Below, one piece after another: positions 55,083 through 63,883 of a stretch of DNA of 64,000 bases. The DNA comes from Oceanobacillus sp. Castelsardo. Its GTDB lineage: Bacteria > Bacillota > Bacilli > Bacillales > Amphibacillaceae. Location of the stretch: contig NZ_LYCS01000005.1 in NCBI RefSeq assembly GCF_001659985.1, positions 255,317-319,316 of the forward strand, read 5' to 3'. The position numbers and the translations under genes are program-made. Every line of letters starts with the position of its first letter. Within the stretch, counting starts at the first letter, position 1. The notes below the pieces were generated by a model, which saw nothing but the letters and a program-made list of their open reading frames with translations, searched no databases and was not told the DNA's origin.

Positions 55083-55649
55083 TCAGTCACTTTTTATCAT
55101 TTCTCCAAAGGAATTTCTTCGACTATACCAGTGAGCAAGTAAATACATTAAAGCTAATATAATAAATGAATAGTTAATCGACCAATCTATTTTCTTATGC
55201 AAGTCAATCATCCCTAACAATGGCAGACCTATATATGCACCAGCCCCACCGAAGATAATCGCTTTTATAAATGGATTAATTTGAGGCTTATATTGTAACA
55301 ACAGCATTGTAAACACGGGCAAAACGGAAAGCCTGAATGAAAAGCTTACCGTAGCTATAGGAACAACTTTTACTGGATAAGACCATTTCCCTAAACTTAC
55401 ACCAATTGCATCCATAATTTCGGATAAAATCATTACTAGTAAACCGGCGGAAAATAGACGAGCCGACTTTTGACGATCACGGAATATTGCCCAAATAACC
55501 CAAGGAACAATAATCAATGCTAATGCTACCCACCATTGCCACGTAAATAAAAAGGCATTCATAACTGCTTCAACAGTTAAGTGATTTGCTTCTGTAATTT
55601 TTTGTGTTGCTTTATCTATTTGATTTAATCCATCCTGATAAGTCACCAA
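55083..55649 (-). CDS. CBO0543-like multi-pass membrane protein
   Basis: A 188-residue protein with five or six hydrophobic helices. Its order and motifs (FLFTWQWWVALALIIVPWVIW, GLLVMILSEIMDAIGVSLGKWSYPVKVVP, SVLPVFTMLLLQY) match small membrane proteins grouped as CBO0543 family in Firmicutes. The biochemical role is unknown. Translation begins at a GTG after GAAAGGTGA. The gene is monocistronic and converges on array D; nothing ties it to the wall genes around. Confidence 0.75.
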   Translation of the reverse strand: MVTYQDGLNQIDKATQKITEANHLTVEAVMNAFLFTWQWWVALALIIVPWVIWAIFRDRQKSARLFSAGLLVMILSEIMDAIGVSLGKWSYPVKVVPIATVSFSFRLSVLPVFTMLLLQYKPQINPFIKAIIFGGAGAYIGLPLLGMIDLHKKIDWSINYSFIILALMYLLAHWYSRRNSFGEMIKSD

Positions 55650-55799
55650 TATTCACCTTTCTTACTTGGATTCATTGGCTATTAGTATTTACAAAGGATT
55701 CTTTACTATACTGCTACTGTTATTTATGTGGATTCCTTAAAATAACTATCTAGTTTTCTTATTATTTTGTAGCCCGTAATTTAACAATAAATAATAAAA

Positions 55800-55837
55800 G
55801 GAATCCATTTTGGAAGAATTTGATCAAAATGGATTCC
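55800..55837 (-). terminator. Rho-independent terminator
   Basis: GGAATCCATTTTG pairs with CAAAATGGATTCC; on the minus strand the stem is followed by TTTTATTATTT. It lies just after the stop of the hypothetical gene at 55848. Confidence 0.8.
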
Positions 55838-55847
55838 ATCAATATAT

Positions 55848-56393
55848 TTAAATATGTTTTTTATAAAATGCTTTATTAGCTAGTGATTGTTGGTTAACCT
55901 GGTTTTGTTTAAATTCTCTCCGTGGTTGTTCAGTTTCATGAGGGATAAGTTCCTTCAGTTCCCCTCTGTTATATTCCGCGTAATTTTTATTTTTTCTTCC
56001 CAATTTCTTATATCTAATTTCAAATTCCTCTTGGATCCCAGACATTTTTGTTTCTGAAGGTGACTGTTTCATCCCAGATATCCATGTTTCGAAATCATTC
56101 ATTCCTCTATTAATGATACCGCATAGATCTTCCAAAGAATGAGTCAACTCCATTAAACAATCCAGTCCATTTTGTAAGGTAATTCCTTTTTTCTTAGCTT
56201 TTTCCACAGAGTGTTCAAGTCTGTAAAATTTCTCATTGTAATAAAATTCAACAAAGCAGCTAGTACGATCCCAATTGAAATTGTAATTTTGAACCTTTAA
56301 AGATTTCATAACATCCGTAAGTTTTCTTTCATACACGCTTTGCTCACTATTCGGCTTCCAATTTAATAAACTTTTCGCGAAATTCTTGAGCAT
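55848..56393 (-). CDS. Hypothetical soluble protein, 181 aa
   Basis: Unrecognised. A charged, mostly helical-looking protein without signal or membrane segments; the middle (KAKKKGITLQNGLDCLMELTHSLEDL) is amphipathic and the C-terminus is rich in Gln, Asn, Glu and Lys. GGAAGG eight bases before ATG 56393 decides the start; a GTG three codons earlier overlaps the ribosome site. It has its own terminator. Likely a lineage-specific cytoplasmic protein. Confidence 0.7.
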   Translation of the reverse strand: MLKNFAKSLLNWKPNSEQSVYERKLTDVMKSLKVQNYNFNWDRTSCFVEFYYNEKFYRLEHSVEKAKKKGITLQNGLDCLMELTHSLEDLCGIINRGMNDFETWISGMKQSPSETKMSGIQEEFEIRYKKLGRKNKNYAEYNRGELKELIPHETEQPRREFKQNQVNQQSLANKAFYKKHI

Positions 56394-56588
56394 ATCATTC
56401 ACCTTCCTTATAATTTCGGCTAGTGTGTCGAGAAAATAATCTTATATTAATCATTTCTACAAAATGGACGAAATTCCTTTAGTAATCGTTTTACAATTAT
56501 CGACTAACTTTTTCAATGTAAAGTCATTCTCATTCTATTTATTACGTAGTTGGACTGTGCACCCTCACCGTTTACCTTAAACATAAAT

Positions 56589-56615
56589 AACCCCGACCTA
56601 ATTTAGGACAGGGTT
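56589..56615 (-). terminator. Short terminator hairpin
   Basis: An imperfect AACCC...GGGTT stem with an AATT loop, followed on the minus strand by TATTTATGTTT, about 35 bases beyond the stop of the VOC gene. Confidence 0.6.
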
Positions 56616-56648
56616 AAATTCATTTGTACTAGATTTTCCGTCATAAAG

Positions 56649-57038
56649 TTACTTCTGCTCTATTATCTGAATAAGGTTGCCACATGTATCATCGAAGACA
56701 GCGATTGTGATATCGCCCATTTCTGTCGGTTTCATCGTAAACTCCACGCCTCGCTCTGTTAGTCGTTGGTATTCCTCGCGAACATCTGCAACACCAAACA
56801 TTGTTACTGGAATGCCATCAGCAAATAACTTCTTTTGATACTCTTTGGCGGCGGGATGTTCATTCGGTTCGAGCAAAAGTTCTGTACCGTCTTGACTGTC
56901 TGGAGAAACAAGTGTTATCCACCTATATTCACCAGAAGGAACGTCATGCTTCTTTACAAATCCCAGCATTTTTGTATAAAACTCTAATGCCTTGTCTTGA
57001 TCTTGAACGAATACACTCGTAACAATGATTTTCATCAT
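56649..57038 (-). CDS. VOC (glyoxalase/bleomycin resistance) family protein
   Basis: A 129-residue single vicinal-oxygen-chelate domain. It starts MKIIVTSVFVQDQDKALEFYTKMLGF and has the repeat half ITMFGVADVREEYQRLTERGVEFTMKP, with the closing AVFDDTCGNLIQIIEQK. The metal-ligand Glu in the last strand is present. This subgroup is usually uncharacterised; its members may be lyases, isomerases or binding proteins. AAGGAGAT precedes ATG 57038, and a second ATG follows immediately. Confidence 0.88.
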   Translation of the reverse strand: MMKIIVTSVFVQDQDKALEFYTKMLGFVKKHDVPSGEYRWITLVSPDSQDGTELLLEPNEHPAAKEYQKKLFADGIPVTMFGVADVREEYQRLTERGVEFTMKPTEMGDITIAVFDDTCGNLIQIIEQK

Positions 57039-57267
57039 ATTCTTATCTCCTTACACAACAATATCCTACATCAGAACACGCCATTCTCATTGGAGGAATC
57101 CTCCAGTATCGGCTGAGCCTAATATTCATATTATATATCCAATTTGTTGATGCTACACTAACCTAAAGGCAATTATTCAGTGTAACTTTTAAAATACCGG
57201 TCCGTTCAACCCTTTTCCATAAGATAGGTCGATTCAAACTTTAATAATTCTACCAAGAACACAAGTA

Positions 57268-58584
57268 TCATTTTTTAGCAAAGCGTTTAAAAATAAATAC
57301 AAACAAAACAACAACAATAGAACAGCCAAAAATCCCCACGGCCAACATCCAAAGCCCAATACCATACCAAGGATCAACCATTCTGCCCACCACAAAACCC
57401 GCTACAACTGTTAAAATGGCAATCGCAAAACTAACAATAGAGGGAAGATAGGCTTTACTCTTGTGATAATAATGAAGATACACACTTAATAAACCAAACA
57501 GTACCATATACAGAATCGCAATCGTTAAGCCATTTACCCCACGATCGAGCATTTGTATCAATCGATTACCACCTGCTGATTGAGGTGCATCGAGTTTGAC
57601 TACTTCGATGTTGTGCGTTGTTGTATCAATGGTCATCAACTGGTACTCAGCTGGATTGCCTGGCCAATTGGTATTTTCCAGAAAAGCGATTTTATTTTCC
57701 TTGTGAAAAAAAGTCGGAGATGTTACCGCTGTTTTCAAGTCTGTCAAACGCTCCACATTTTGTGTTTTCAAGTCTAGTAAAAACAGATCATACTTGAAAA
57801 GCGAACTCTCCTCTGATTCCTTAGATACTTCCGTAAACACCAAATACCTTCCGTCTGACGACAATTGTGGTTCATAAAACGACTGTGCATTTTCTATCTT
57901 TTTAGAGAGAATAGATGGTTTCGTATTCACTGTGCCCTCTTCAGGTGAGTACGAATAGATCCGTTCTTCCACCCCATCAAATTCGCTATAATAAATCGCG
58001 CTTCCATCGGGGGAAAGGGTGAGATGATTCATTGAAAAATGATCAGTATCCGTCAATTTTTTCATATGGCTTCCATCTGCCTCAATTGAGTACAAGTCAA
58101 ATCCTTCTCTCGACCTTTCACCTTTCTTAAACTCTTCCGCTTCTATTGCTACGAAATAGACTATTTCCCCATCAGGAGAAAAAATTACGTCTGTAACGTG
58201 AATGTCACTATCTGTCAATTGCCTTCCTTCACTTCCATCTTCGTTGATCCCCCGCAGCATTTGAATTCCTTCCGCATCCTTACTTACATAAACAAGCTTT
58301 TTCCCATCAGGAGAATACTTCGGATGGTGATCCTGCTGGTTAGTTGAATTGGTTATTTGTTTAACATGGGTTCCATCAGGATTCGCCGTATAAATGGATT
58401 CGTTACCATCTACATAGTAAGAAAATGCGATTTTTGAATCATCTGGAGCGACACTAATTTTTTCTCCGAGTCCCGTATAATATCGATAGGCATCATCATC
58501 TTTCAAAATAGCATACAGGACCGTTCCTACAAATAACACAAAAATTACGCTAATAGTTACTAAAAAAATGCGTTTTCGTTTCAT
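57268..58584 (-). CDS. Membrane-anchored WD40/TolB-like beta-propeller protein
   Basis: A 438-residue protein with an N-terminal anchor (about 5-25) and a propeller-like region (about 40-310). This region is built of repeated segments such as PDDSKIAFSYYVDG, SPDGKKLVYVSKDAEG, SPDGEIVYFVAIE and SSDGRYLVFTEVS, the SPDG pattern of TolB/WD40-like repeats. Three C-terminal membrane helices (about 335-435) complete it. The function is unknown; such proteins may sense or scaffold at the outer face. AGGGAAGGG decides for ATG 58584. It has no operon partners. Confidence 0.82.
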   Translation of the reverse strand: MKRKRIFLVTISVIFVLFVGTVLYAILKDDDAYRYYTGLGEKISVAPDDSKIAFSYYVDGNESIYTANPDGTHVKQITNSTNQQDHHPKYSPDGKKLVYVSKDAEGIQMLRGINEDGSEGRQLTDSDIHVTDVIFSPDGEIVYFVAIEAEEFKKGERSREGFDLYSIEADGSHMKKLTDTDHFSMNHLTLSPDGSAIYYSEFDGVEERIYSYSPEEGTVNTKPSILSKKIENAQSFYEPQLSSDGRYLVFTEVSKESEESSLFKYDLFLLDLKTQNVERLTDLKTAVTSPTFFHKENKIAFLENTNWPGNPAEYQLMTIDTTTHNIEVVKLDAPQSAGGNRLIQMLDRGVNGLTIAILYMVLFGLLSVYLHYYHKSKAYLPSIVSFAIAILTVVAGFVVGRMVDPWYGIGLWMLAVGIFGCSIVVVLFVFIFKRFAKK

Positions 58585-58804
58585 GAATAATCCCTTCCCT
58601 GAGCATAAATTCATTTTATTTCCTTATATTCAATAATCATTACCCTCTGTCTCCGATAATATCATGTTTTCACCTTCCCATACTATGAATCAATAAGCCT
58701 GATTTCAGTACGGTTAGCCTTTATTTTAACAAAGAAACACAGATAAGGCGCCTTCTCTGTTAAAGAAATGCGCCCCCCTTAGGTGGAATTTATTCAATTT
58801 ACAG

Positions 58805-59200
58805 TCACTTAACAGCAATGTATATTTCTATCGTTCCATTCGGATGATACTTTTCAAAATCAATGGTATAAGCACGCTGCAACTTACCTGCTTTTTCTTT
58901 ATCCCAAATTTCACTCCACATTTTTAATATACCTTGCTCATCACTCGTATCAACGGTAAACGCCTCATATTTCTGGTCATTTGCAATAGTTACGCAAGGT
59001 TCTTTTTCCCCTTCGATAGCAACACTTAAAGAATAATCGCCAGTATAGTCACTCTCATAATCATAGTAAACACCGTACGTATTAGTCTCATGTTGGGCTA
59101 AATCTTTCGATGCTTCCTTCCACATGTCGGTTATTTTTTGCATAACAAGCTCATCATCAAAGTTGTTCGTTCGAATGCTATTAAGAATTGCCAACTTCAT
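58805..59200 (-). CDS. GyrI-like effector-binding domain protein
   Basis: A stand-alone domain of 131 residues resembling the effector-binding (GyrI/SOUL-like) domain of AraC and MerR regulators. MKLAILNSIRTNNFDDELVMQKITDMW, GVYYDYESDYTGDYSLSVAIEG and the closing FEKYHPNGTIEIYIAVK fit the YdeE-type pattern. No DNA-binding helix-turn-helix is present. It may bind small hydrophobic compounds; the role is unknown. GGGGGAGATTGG precedes the ATG. Repeat array E occupies part of the upstream region. Confidence 0.75.
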   Translation of the reverse strand: MKLAILNSIRTNNFDDELVMQKITDMWKEASKDLAQHETNTYGVYYDYESDYTGDYSLSVAIEGEKEPCVTIANDQKYEAFTVDTSDEQGILKMWSEIWDKEKAGKLQRAYTIDFEKYHPNGTIEIYIAVK

Positions 59201-59369
59201 CCAATCTCCCCCTTCATCTATTTACTTAATAAAGTAATTCGACAAAACTTTAGCATGACCTTCTTCGATAGAATTTTTTTGTTATACCATAATGCTTGTT
59301 GCATTAACTGACCAATGGTTGAATGAAATGAGCTTTTATACACCCTTAGTTATTAGCAATTTGATGATG

Positions 59370-59655
59370 GATATCGATAAGCTAGCATGTGGATATCAGC
59401 AGTCATTTCAGATTTATCAGTACTCACGCGTAAGATATCAGCTCTCTTATCAGATTTATCGGTACTCGCGCGTAAGATATCAGCACTCCTATCAGATTTA
59501 TCAGTACTCACACGAATGATATCAGCACTCCTATCAGATTTATCAGTACTCGCGCGTAAGATATCAGCACTCCTATCAGATTTATCAGTACTCACACGAC
59601 AGATATCAGCACCCTTATCAGATTTATCAGTACTATCGCGAATGATATCAGCACT
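59370..59655 (-). repeat. Intergenic 21/42-bp CTGATAT array E, inverted
   Basis: About 13 cores reading on the minus strand (GATATCAG and TTTATCAG on the plus strand), with an exact 42-bp period of two half-units (GATATCAGCACTCCTATCAG and ATTTATCAGTACTCGCGCG types). It is the only array with this orientation, and the genes on its 5' side (relE remnant, tagO) are also on the minus strand. The rest of 59201-59738 contains nothing recognisable. Confidence 0.95.
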
Positions 59656-59738
59656 TTTTACCAAACCTTAATTTTTTAAAAAATAAAAGAACATTATTAT
59701 ATTTTTCCGTGGCCAATCATAAAAGAACGTGGACTGTA

Positions 59739-59930
59739 CTAAATAAAATCTTGGTATTTTTGTCTTCCAAACAGAACACGAATGACAACTACCTGCTTTT
59801 CTACTTCTCTAACTAGATAGAATGCAATGTAATTCTCAATGATAAGCTTACGGTAACCTTTGTTTTTTATTATTTCATCTGTTACAAAACTGCAGGAATA
59901 CGGAAATTCCTTTAACCTCATGATACTCAT
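59739..59930 (-). pseudogene. Remnant of RelE/ParE family toxin gene
   Basis: The C-terminal half fits the RelE/ParE toxin fold: LKEFPYS, KGYRKLIIENYIAFYLVREVEKQVVVIRVLFGRQKYQDFI, with the YRKL, FYLV and RVLFGRQ strands of this family. The first half of about 40 residues and any adjacent antitoxin gene are missing. Upstream in-frame sequence runs into the tagO terminator. No ribosome site is seen. It is most likely a decayed type II toxin gene. Confidence 0.65.
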
Positions 59931-59952
59931 ATAGCAGTCATGCGAAAATCCA

Positions 59953-59988
59953 ACAAAAAAACAAGCTGCCTCCAAAAGACAACTTGTC
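59953..59988 (-). terminator. Terminator of tagO
   Basis: GACAAGTTG and CAGCTTGTT pair around a loop on the minus strand, followed by a T run. It begins right after the tagO stop codon. Confidence 0.8.
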
Positions 59989-61028
59989 TACTTTTTCCAA
60001 CCTAATAAATTCAAAATCGGTCGATACCGATCACTAATTATTCCTGTAACTTCCACAATTAATTCCACCAAAACCAATAAGGAAACTAAAATAGAAATGG
60101 ATCCCCATAATGTCGACCTCGTCAAGACGATTGCAATAACACTAAATAAAATACTTAGCGCATAAATCATAATAACCGTTTGTCTATGCGTGAATCCTAG
60201 GCGAATAATACAGTGGTGTAAATGTAATTTATCTGGTGATGAGATGGATCTTCCTTGTACGATTCGGCGAATGATGGCGAATGTTGTATCCATGATTGGA
60301 ATTCCTAAGATGATGATTGGTATGATAAGGGATACGATGGTAACCTCTTTGTATAGCCCCAACACCGAAACGACACTGATCATATACCCTAAAAACAAGG
60401 AGCCGGTATCCCCCATAAATATTTTTGCTGGGTAAAAGTTGTATACTAAAAATCCGACTGTACTTCCGAGCATGACGAGTCCTAGAAATGCGATTAGGAT
60501 ATCTCCTCTTGCAATCGCAATGACAGAAATCGTAAATAGAGCAATAGATGATACGCCAGCTGCTAAGCCGTCCAGGCCATCAATTAGATTAATCGCGTTT
60601 GTAATGGCGACAATCCAAATAATGGTGATTGGGATGGCAAAGTATTCAAAATAAATTCGCTCATCCTGCCAGATCGTCACGAACTCGATTTGAATTCCAC
60701 CTAGTACCGTAACTAGCGCCGCTACGATTTGGCCGAGAAATTTAAATTTAGCCGATATCGTAAAAATATCATCCATAATTCCAATCAGAATGATAATGGT
60801 CCCACCAGCTAAGATTGGCCAGTAGTCACTAGGATTTGGATAAAATAGGATAATTCCAATGATAAAACTTAAGAATATCGCTAAACCGCCTAATCGTGGC
60901 ATAACGGAAGTATGAACTTTTCTTTCATTTGGTTGGTCCGTAGCTCCAATTTTCAACGCGAACTTTTTCACGATCGGGGTTATAATAATGGAACTAAAGA
61001 AGCTAACTATTAACGCAATATATAACAT
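59988..61028 (-). CDS. tagO: Undecaprenyl-phosphate GlcNAc-1-phosphate transferase
   Basis: First enzyme of teichoic acid and related polymer synthesis: transfers GlcNAc-1-phosphate to undecaprenyl phosphate. A 346-residue protein with about 11 membrane helices. Motifs are DQPNERKVHTSVMPRLGG at the N-terminus, GIMDDIF with the catalytic Asp pair, NAINLIDGLDGLAAG, FMGDTGSLFLGY and the cytoplasmic HLHH loop (PDKLHLHHCIIRLG), matching TagO/WecA of the MraY superfamily. AGGAGG precedes the ATG. Both the glycerol teichoic acid and the TagA-CsaB polymer could start here; other copies may exist outside the window. Confidence 0.96.
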   Translation of the reverse strand: MLYIALIVSFFSSIIITPIVKKFALKIGATDQPNERKVHTSVMPRLGGLAIFLSFIIGIILFYPNPSDYWPILAGGTIIILIGIMDDIFTISAKFKFLGQIVAALVTVLGGIQIEFVTIWQDERIYFEYFAIPITIIWIVAITNAINLIDGLDGLAAGVSSIALFTISVIAIARGDILIAFLGLVMLGSTVGFLVYNFYPAKIFMGDTGSLFLGYMISVVSVLGLYKEVTIVSLIIPIIILGIPIMDTTFAIIRRIVQGRSISSPDKLHLHHCIIRLGFTHRQTVIMIYALSILFSVIAIVLTRSTLWGSISILVSLLVLVELIVEVTGIISDRYRPILNLLGWKK

Positions 61029-61086
61029 TTTTAAATCCTCCTGAACGGATAGGAAGTTTTCTTTTATTTTGTGTAGAAAGTCAATT

Positions 61087-61803
61087 TTAATTCATAGATA
61101 AGGTAGGATAAAAATGCTCCTTATATCGTTGCAATTCATCTGTCGTCGTTAAGATAGAAGGATATTTTTCCACTTGAATCATTTGCTCTTTTGTATTCAC
61201 GGTCCAAACGACAAGCTGAATCCCAAGGTCCTCACATTTGTTAACATATTTTTCCTTTAATCCATCATACCTCACCGCTAAATATTTCGCATCTATTTTT
61301 TCCATTAATTTAAAATGCGAACGTTTTACCCTATTTACTAAAGGTCCGACTTGTGCTTCTGGAGATAGGCTGCGCAGCTTTTTCAACGAATCATGGTTAA
61401 ATGAAATAAAATATACTTCATCCATCATTTCCAACTGATTGACCACTTCAACCACTTTTTCCTCTATCCTTTTATATAATTTTGTATCCTTTAGTTCGAT
61501 GGAAACGATGATTTTCCCTTTAGCAACCCGTAAAACTTGAGCCAAAGTTGGTATTCTTTCCTCCGTCGCCTTGATGCGAAAAGCTTGTAATTCTTGAAAT
61601 GTATATTGACGTATTTCCCCACGCCCATCTGTCATACGGTCAATCGTCGCGTCATGCATAACAACTGGAACCCCGTCTTTTGTCAAATGCACGTCTAATT
61701 CCATGTGAGTGAATCCCATTTCAATAGCCGCCCGAAATGATGAAATCGTATTTTCTGGATACTCCACCGGATAACCTCGATGAGCAATACCTCGAATATT
61801 CAT
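61087..61803 (-). CDS. Glycerophosphodiester phosphodiesterase
   Basis: Hydrolyses glycerophosphodiesters to glycerol-3-phosphate, the substrate of TagD. The 238-residue TIM-barrel protein has IAHRGYPVEYPENTISSFRAAIEMGFTHMELDVHLTKDGVPVVMHD, carrying the catalytic His pair and metal-binding Glu and Asp, and VSIELKD further on. No signal peptide, so cytoplasmic, like UgpQ and YhdW rather than secreted GlpQ. GGAGGG precedes the ATG. It lies 58 bases upstream of tagO in the same direction and may be co-transcribed. Confidence 0.94.
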   Translation of the reverse strand: MNIRGIAHRGYPVEYPENTISSFRAAIEMGFTHMELDVHLTKDGVPVVMHDATIDRMTDGRGEIRQYTFQELQAFRIKATEERIPTLAQVLRVAKGKIIVSIELKDTKLYKRIEEKVVEVVNQLEMMDEVYFISFNHDSLKKLRSLSPEAQVGPLVNRVKRSHFKLMEKIDAKYLAVRYDGLKEKYVNKCEDLGIQLVVWTVNTKEQMIQVEKYPSILTTTDELQRYKEHFYPTLSMN

Positions 61804-61981
61804 TTCCCAATCCCTCCATTATTTAGGTGATATGTACATTATATTAGATGAATATTAAGCAACCGTTAATTAACGATTAACTTCGTATGAATTTTGTGTA
61901 AATTTCTAAAACAGCCTGATTCTGAAAAAAAATAACATTTAATGAAAGGGTTCATCAAATGTTTATTTCTTTTAGTCAATT

Positions 61982-62170
61982 TTAATTTTTACTAAGTTTT
62001 TGGATACCTACGTGCAAAATTAAACCTATCGCACTCCAAATGTTTAGAACCACAGCAATTATTATCAATGCCCAATGTAACAACTCTGGCAACTGTGTAG
62101 TTTGGCTTATCGTTAAGACACTACTACCGACTATTAACATTGCTAATAGCAAAGGTAAGTTCTTTACCAT
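61982..62170 (-). CDS. Small two-helix membrane protein
   Basis: A 62-residue protein with two hydrophobic segments (about 5-22 and 32-55) and a short basic C-terminus (QKLSKN). The ribosome site AGGGAGGTGAG seven bases before the ATG is strong, so it is probably expressed. No family recognised; such small proteins may be membrane-stress or assembly factors. It is divergent from tagD copy 2, and the space between it and the glycerophosphodiesterase gene shows no clear terminator. Confidence 0.7.
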   Translation of the reverse strand: MVKNLPLLLAMLIVGSSVLTISQTTQLPELLHWALIIIAVVLNIWSAIGLILHVGIQKLSKN

Positions 62171-62321
62171 TAACTCACCTCCCTAATTTTTCCAACGTTT
62201 ATTATAGCATATCTTTTTTCTTCAAAAACAAAGATTATTTGATATAAAGAGTAGTTTTATTTTCTCTAAAATAATTTCAACATATTGTTAAATAATATTA
62301 TTAAGGAATGGAGGATTTTTT

Positions 62322-62717
62322 ATGAAAAGAGTACTCACCTATGGCACGTTCGATTTTCTTCATAATGGGCATATCAACTTATTAAAACGCGCCAAGGAAT
62401 ATGGAGACTACTTAATTGTTGGAATCTCCACCGATGAATTTAATTTAATGAAAGACAAAAGAGCTTACTACAGCTTTGAGCAACGGAAAATGATTCTCGA
62501 AGCTGTGCGTTATGTCGACCTTGTCATCCCGGAGAAATCATGGGACCAGAAAATAGATGATGTGAAAAAATATAATGTAGATGTTTTTGTCATTGGCGAT
62601 GATTGGGAAGGTAAATTTGATTTTCTAAAAGAATATTGTGAAGTGGTATATTTACCACGAACGGTTGGGATTTCCACCACAAAAATTAAAACGGATTTGA
62701 ATCACCACGTGAAATAA
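62322..62717 (+). CDS. tagD: Glycerol-3-phosphate cytidylyltransferase, copy 2
   Basis: The second CDP-glycerol synthase, 131 residues like copy 1 and closely similar: YGTFDFLHNGHINLLKRAKEYGDYL with the HxGH motif, GDDWEGKFDF and RTVGISTTKIK. Differences such as VIPEKSWDQ for VIPEHNWEQ are scattered over the whole length, so the duplication is not recent. AATGGAGG precedes the ATG. It overlaps the downstream TagB-like gene by one base (TAATG). Confidence 0.97.
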   Translation: MKRVLTYGTFDFLHNGHINLLKRAKEYGDYLIVGISTDEFNLMKDKRAYYSFEQRKMILEAVRYVDLVIPEKSWDQKIDDVKKYNVDVFVIGDDWEGKFDFLKEYCEVVYLPRTVGISTTKIKTDLNHHVK

Positions 62718-63883
62718 TGAGAGAAATCGCAGTAGCCATCTACCTATTTACCTTCCGCCTATTTTTCACCTTTTTTAAACTTTTCCCATTGCAGCAAAAG
62801 ACCACTTTTGTTGCTTCTTTTGGCCGAAATATTTTATATACAATGCGTGAAGTGGAAAAAGTCACCGACCATCGTATCGTCATTTTAAAAGTTCACCCTT
62901 GCAATATTACCTTTAAAAAACGTCCGCATCGACGAATTATCTCTTTTAAAATGGGAAATTTCATTGGCTGGATGGAGTCTATCTACCATTTAGCAACTTC
63001 TAAAAAAGTAATTGTCGACAACTATTTTGGATTTTTAGCTGTGACAGATTTTAAAGACGAAGTAACATGTGTCCAGCTTTGGCATGCAGCTGGTGCGATT
63101 AAACAATTTGGACTACGTGACTTGTCTATCGAAAACCGCCCGCCTAGTGCTTTTAGAAGATTTAAAGCCGTCTATTCCCGCTTCGATTATGTTGTCGTTG
63201 GGTCAGATAAAATGGCAGCTATTTTTAAAGAAGGATTTGGAATAAAGGAGAAGCAACTATTGCGCACCGGTATTCCACGGACTGATTTCTTTTTTGACGA
63301 TGATAATTTAGAAAAAGCAGCTAAGGCATTACATGGGTATTTTCCCACTATCGAGGATAAAAAGGTGATCCTCTATGCCCCCACCTACCGTGATCAAGAG
63401 TTACACGTACACGAATTAAAGATGGACATCGAAAAAATGTACAAGCATTTTCATGGGGACTATGTGTTGTTTTTGAGTTTGCACCCAGCTGTTAAGGTCG
63501 ATATCGAAAACAACCATCCCGACTTTGCCATCGACGTCACCACCTATAACATCAACCATTTACTTGTCATAGCAGACGTACTCATATCCGATTATTCATC
63601 GATTATTTTTGAGTATTCTTTGTTTAACAAGCCAATGGTCTTCTTCGCTTACGATATCGACGAATATGCCGAAGAGCGCGGCTTCTGGGAAGTCTACGAA
63701 GACCTTGTCCCCGGACCAGTAGTCGAGAACATGGACGAACTTGTAGAAGTAATCGAGAAGGAAGCCTATGATATGAGCGGGGTTCGGGAGTTTTCGGAAG
63801 CATGGAATCGGTATTCGAAAGGAAGGTCGAGTGAGGAATTGGTGCGGGTGGTTTATGGTGGGGAAAAGGGTAAGATTCTATAA
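62717..63883 (+). CDS. CDP-glycerol glycerophosphotransferase, TagB-like, copy 2
   Basis: A 388-residue enzyme paralogous to the gene at 41624. It keeps the membrane-binding N-terminus (IAVAIYLFTFRLFFTFFKLF), VQLWHAAGAIKQFGL and LSLHPAV with both catalytic histidines, RTGIPRTD, YAPTYRDQE and ISDYSSIIFEYSLFNKP. It probably adds glycerol phosphate to a lipid-linked linkage unit or elongates it; the two copies may have different acceptors. Repeat array F starts directly after its stop codon. Confidence 0.92.
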   Translation: MREIAVAIYLFTFRLFFTFFKLFPLQQKTTFVASFGRNILYTMREVEKVTDHRIVILKVHPCNITFKKRPHRRIISFKMGNFIGWMESIYHLATSKKVIVDNYFGFLAVTDFKDEVTCVQLWHAAGAIKQFGLRDLSIENRPPSAFRRFKAVYSRFDYVVVGSDKMAAIFKEGFGIKEKQLLRTGIPRTDFFFDDDNLEKAAKALHGYFPTIEDKKVILYAPTYRDQELHVHELKMDIEKMYKHFHGDYVLFLSLHPAVKVDIENNHPDFAIDVTTYNINHLLVIADVLISDYSSIIFEYSLFNKPMVFFAYDIDEYAEERGFWEVYEDLVPGPVVENMDELVEVIEKEAYDMSGVREFSEAWNRYSKGRSSEELVRVVYGGEKGKIL

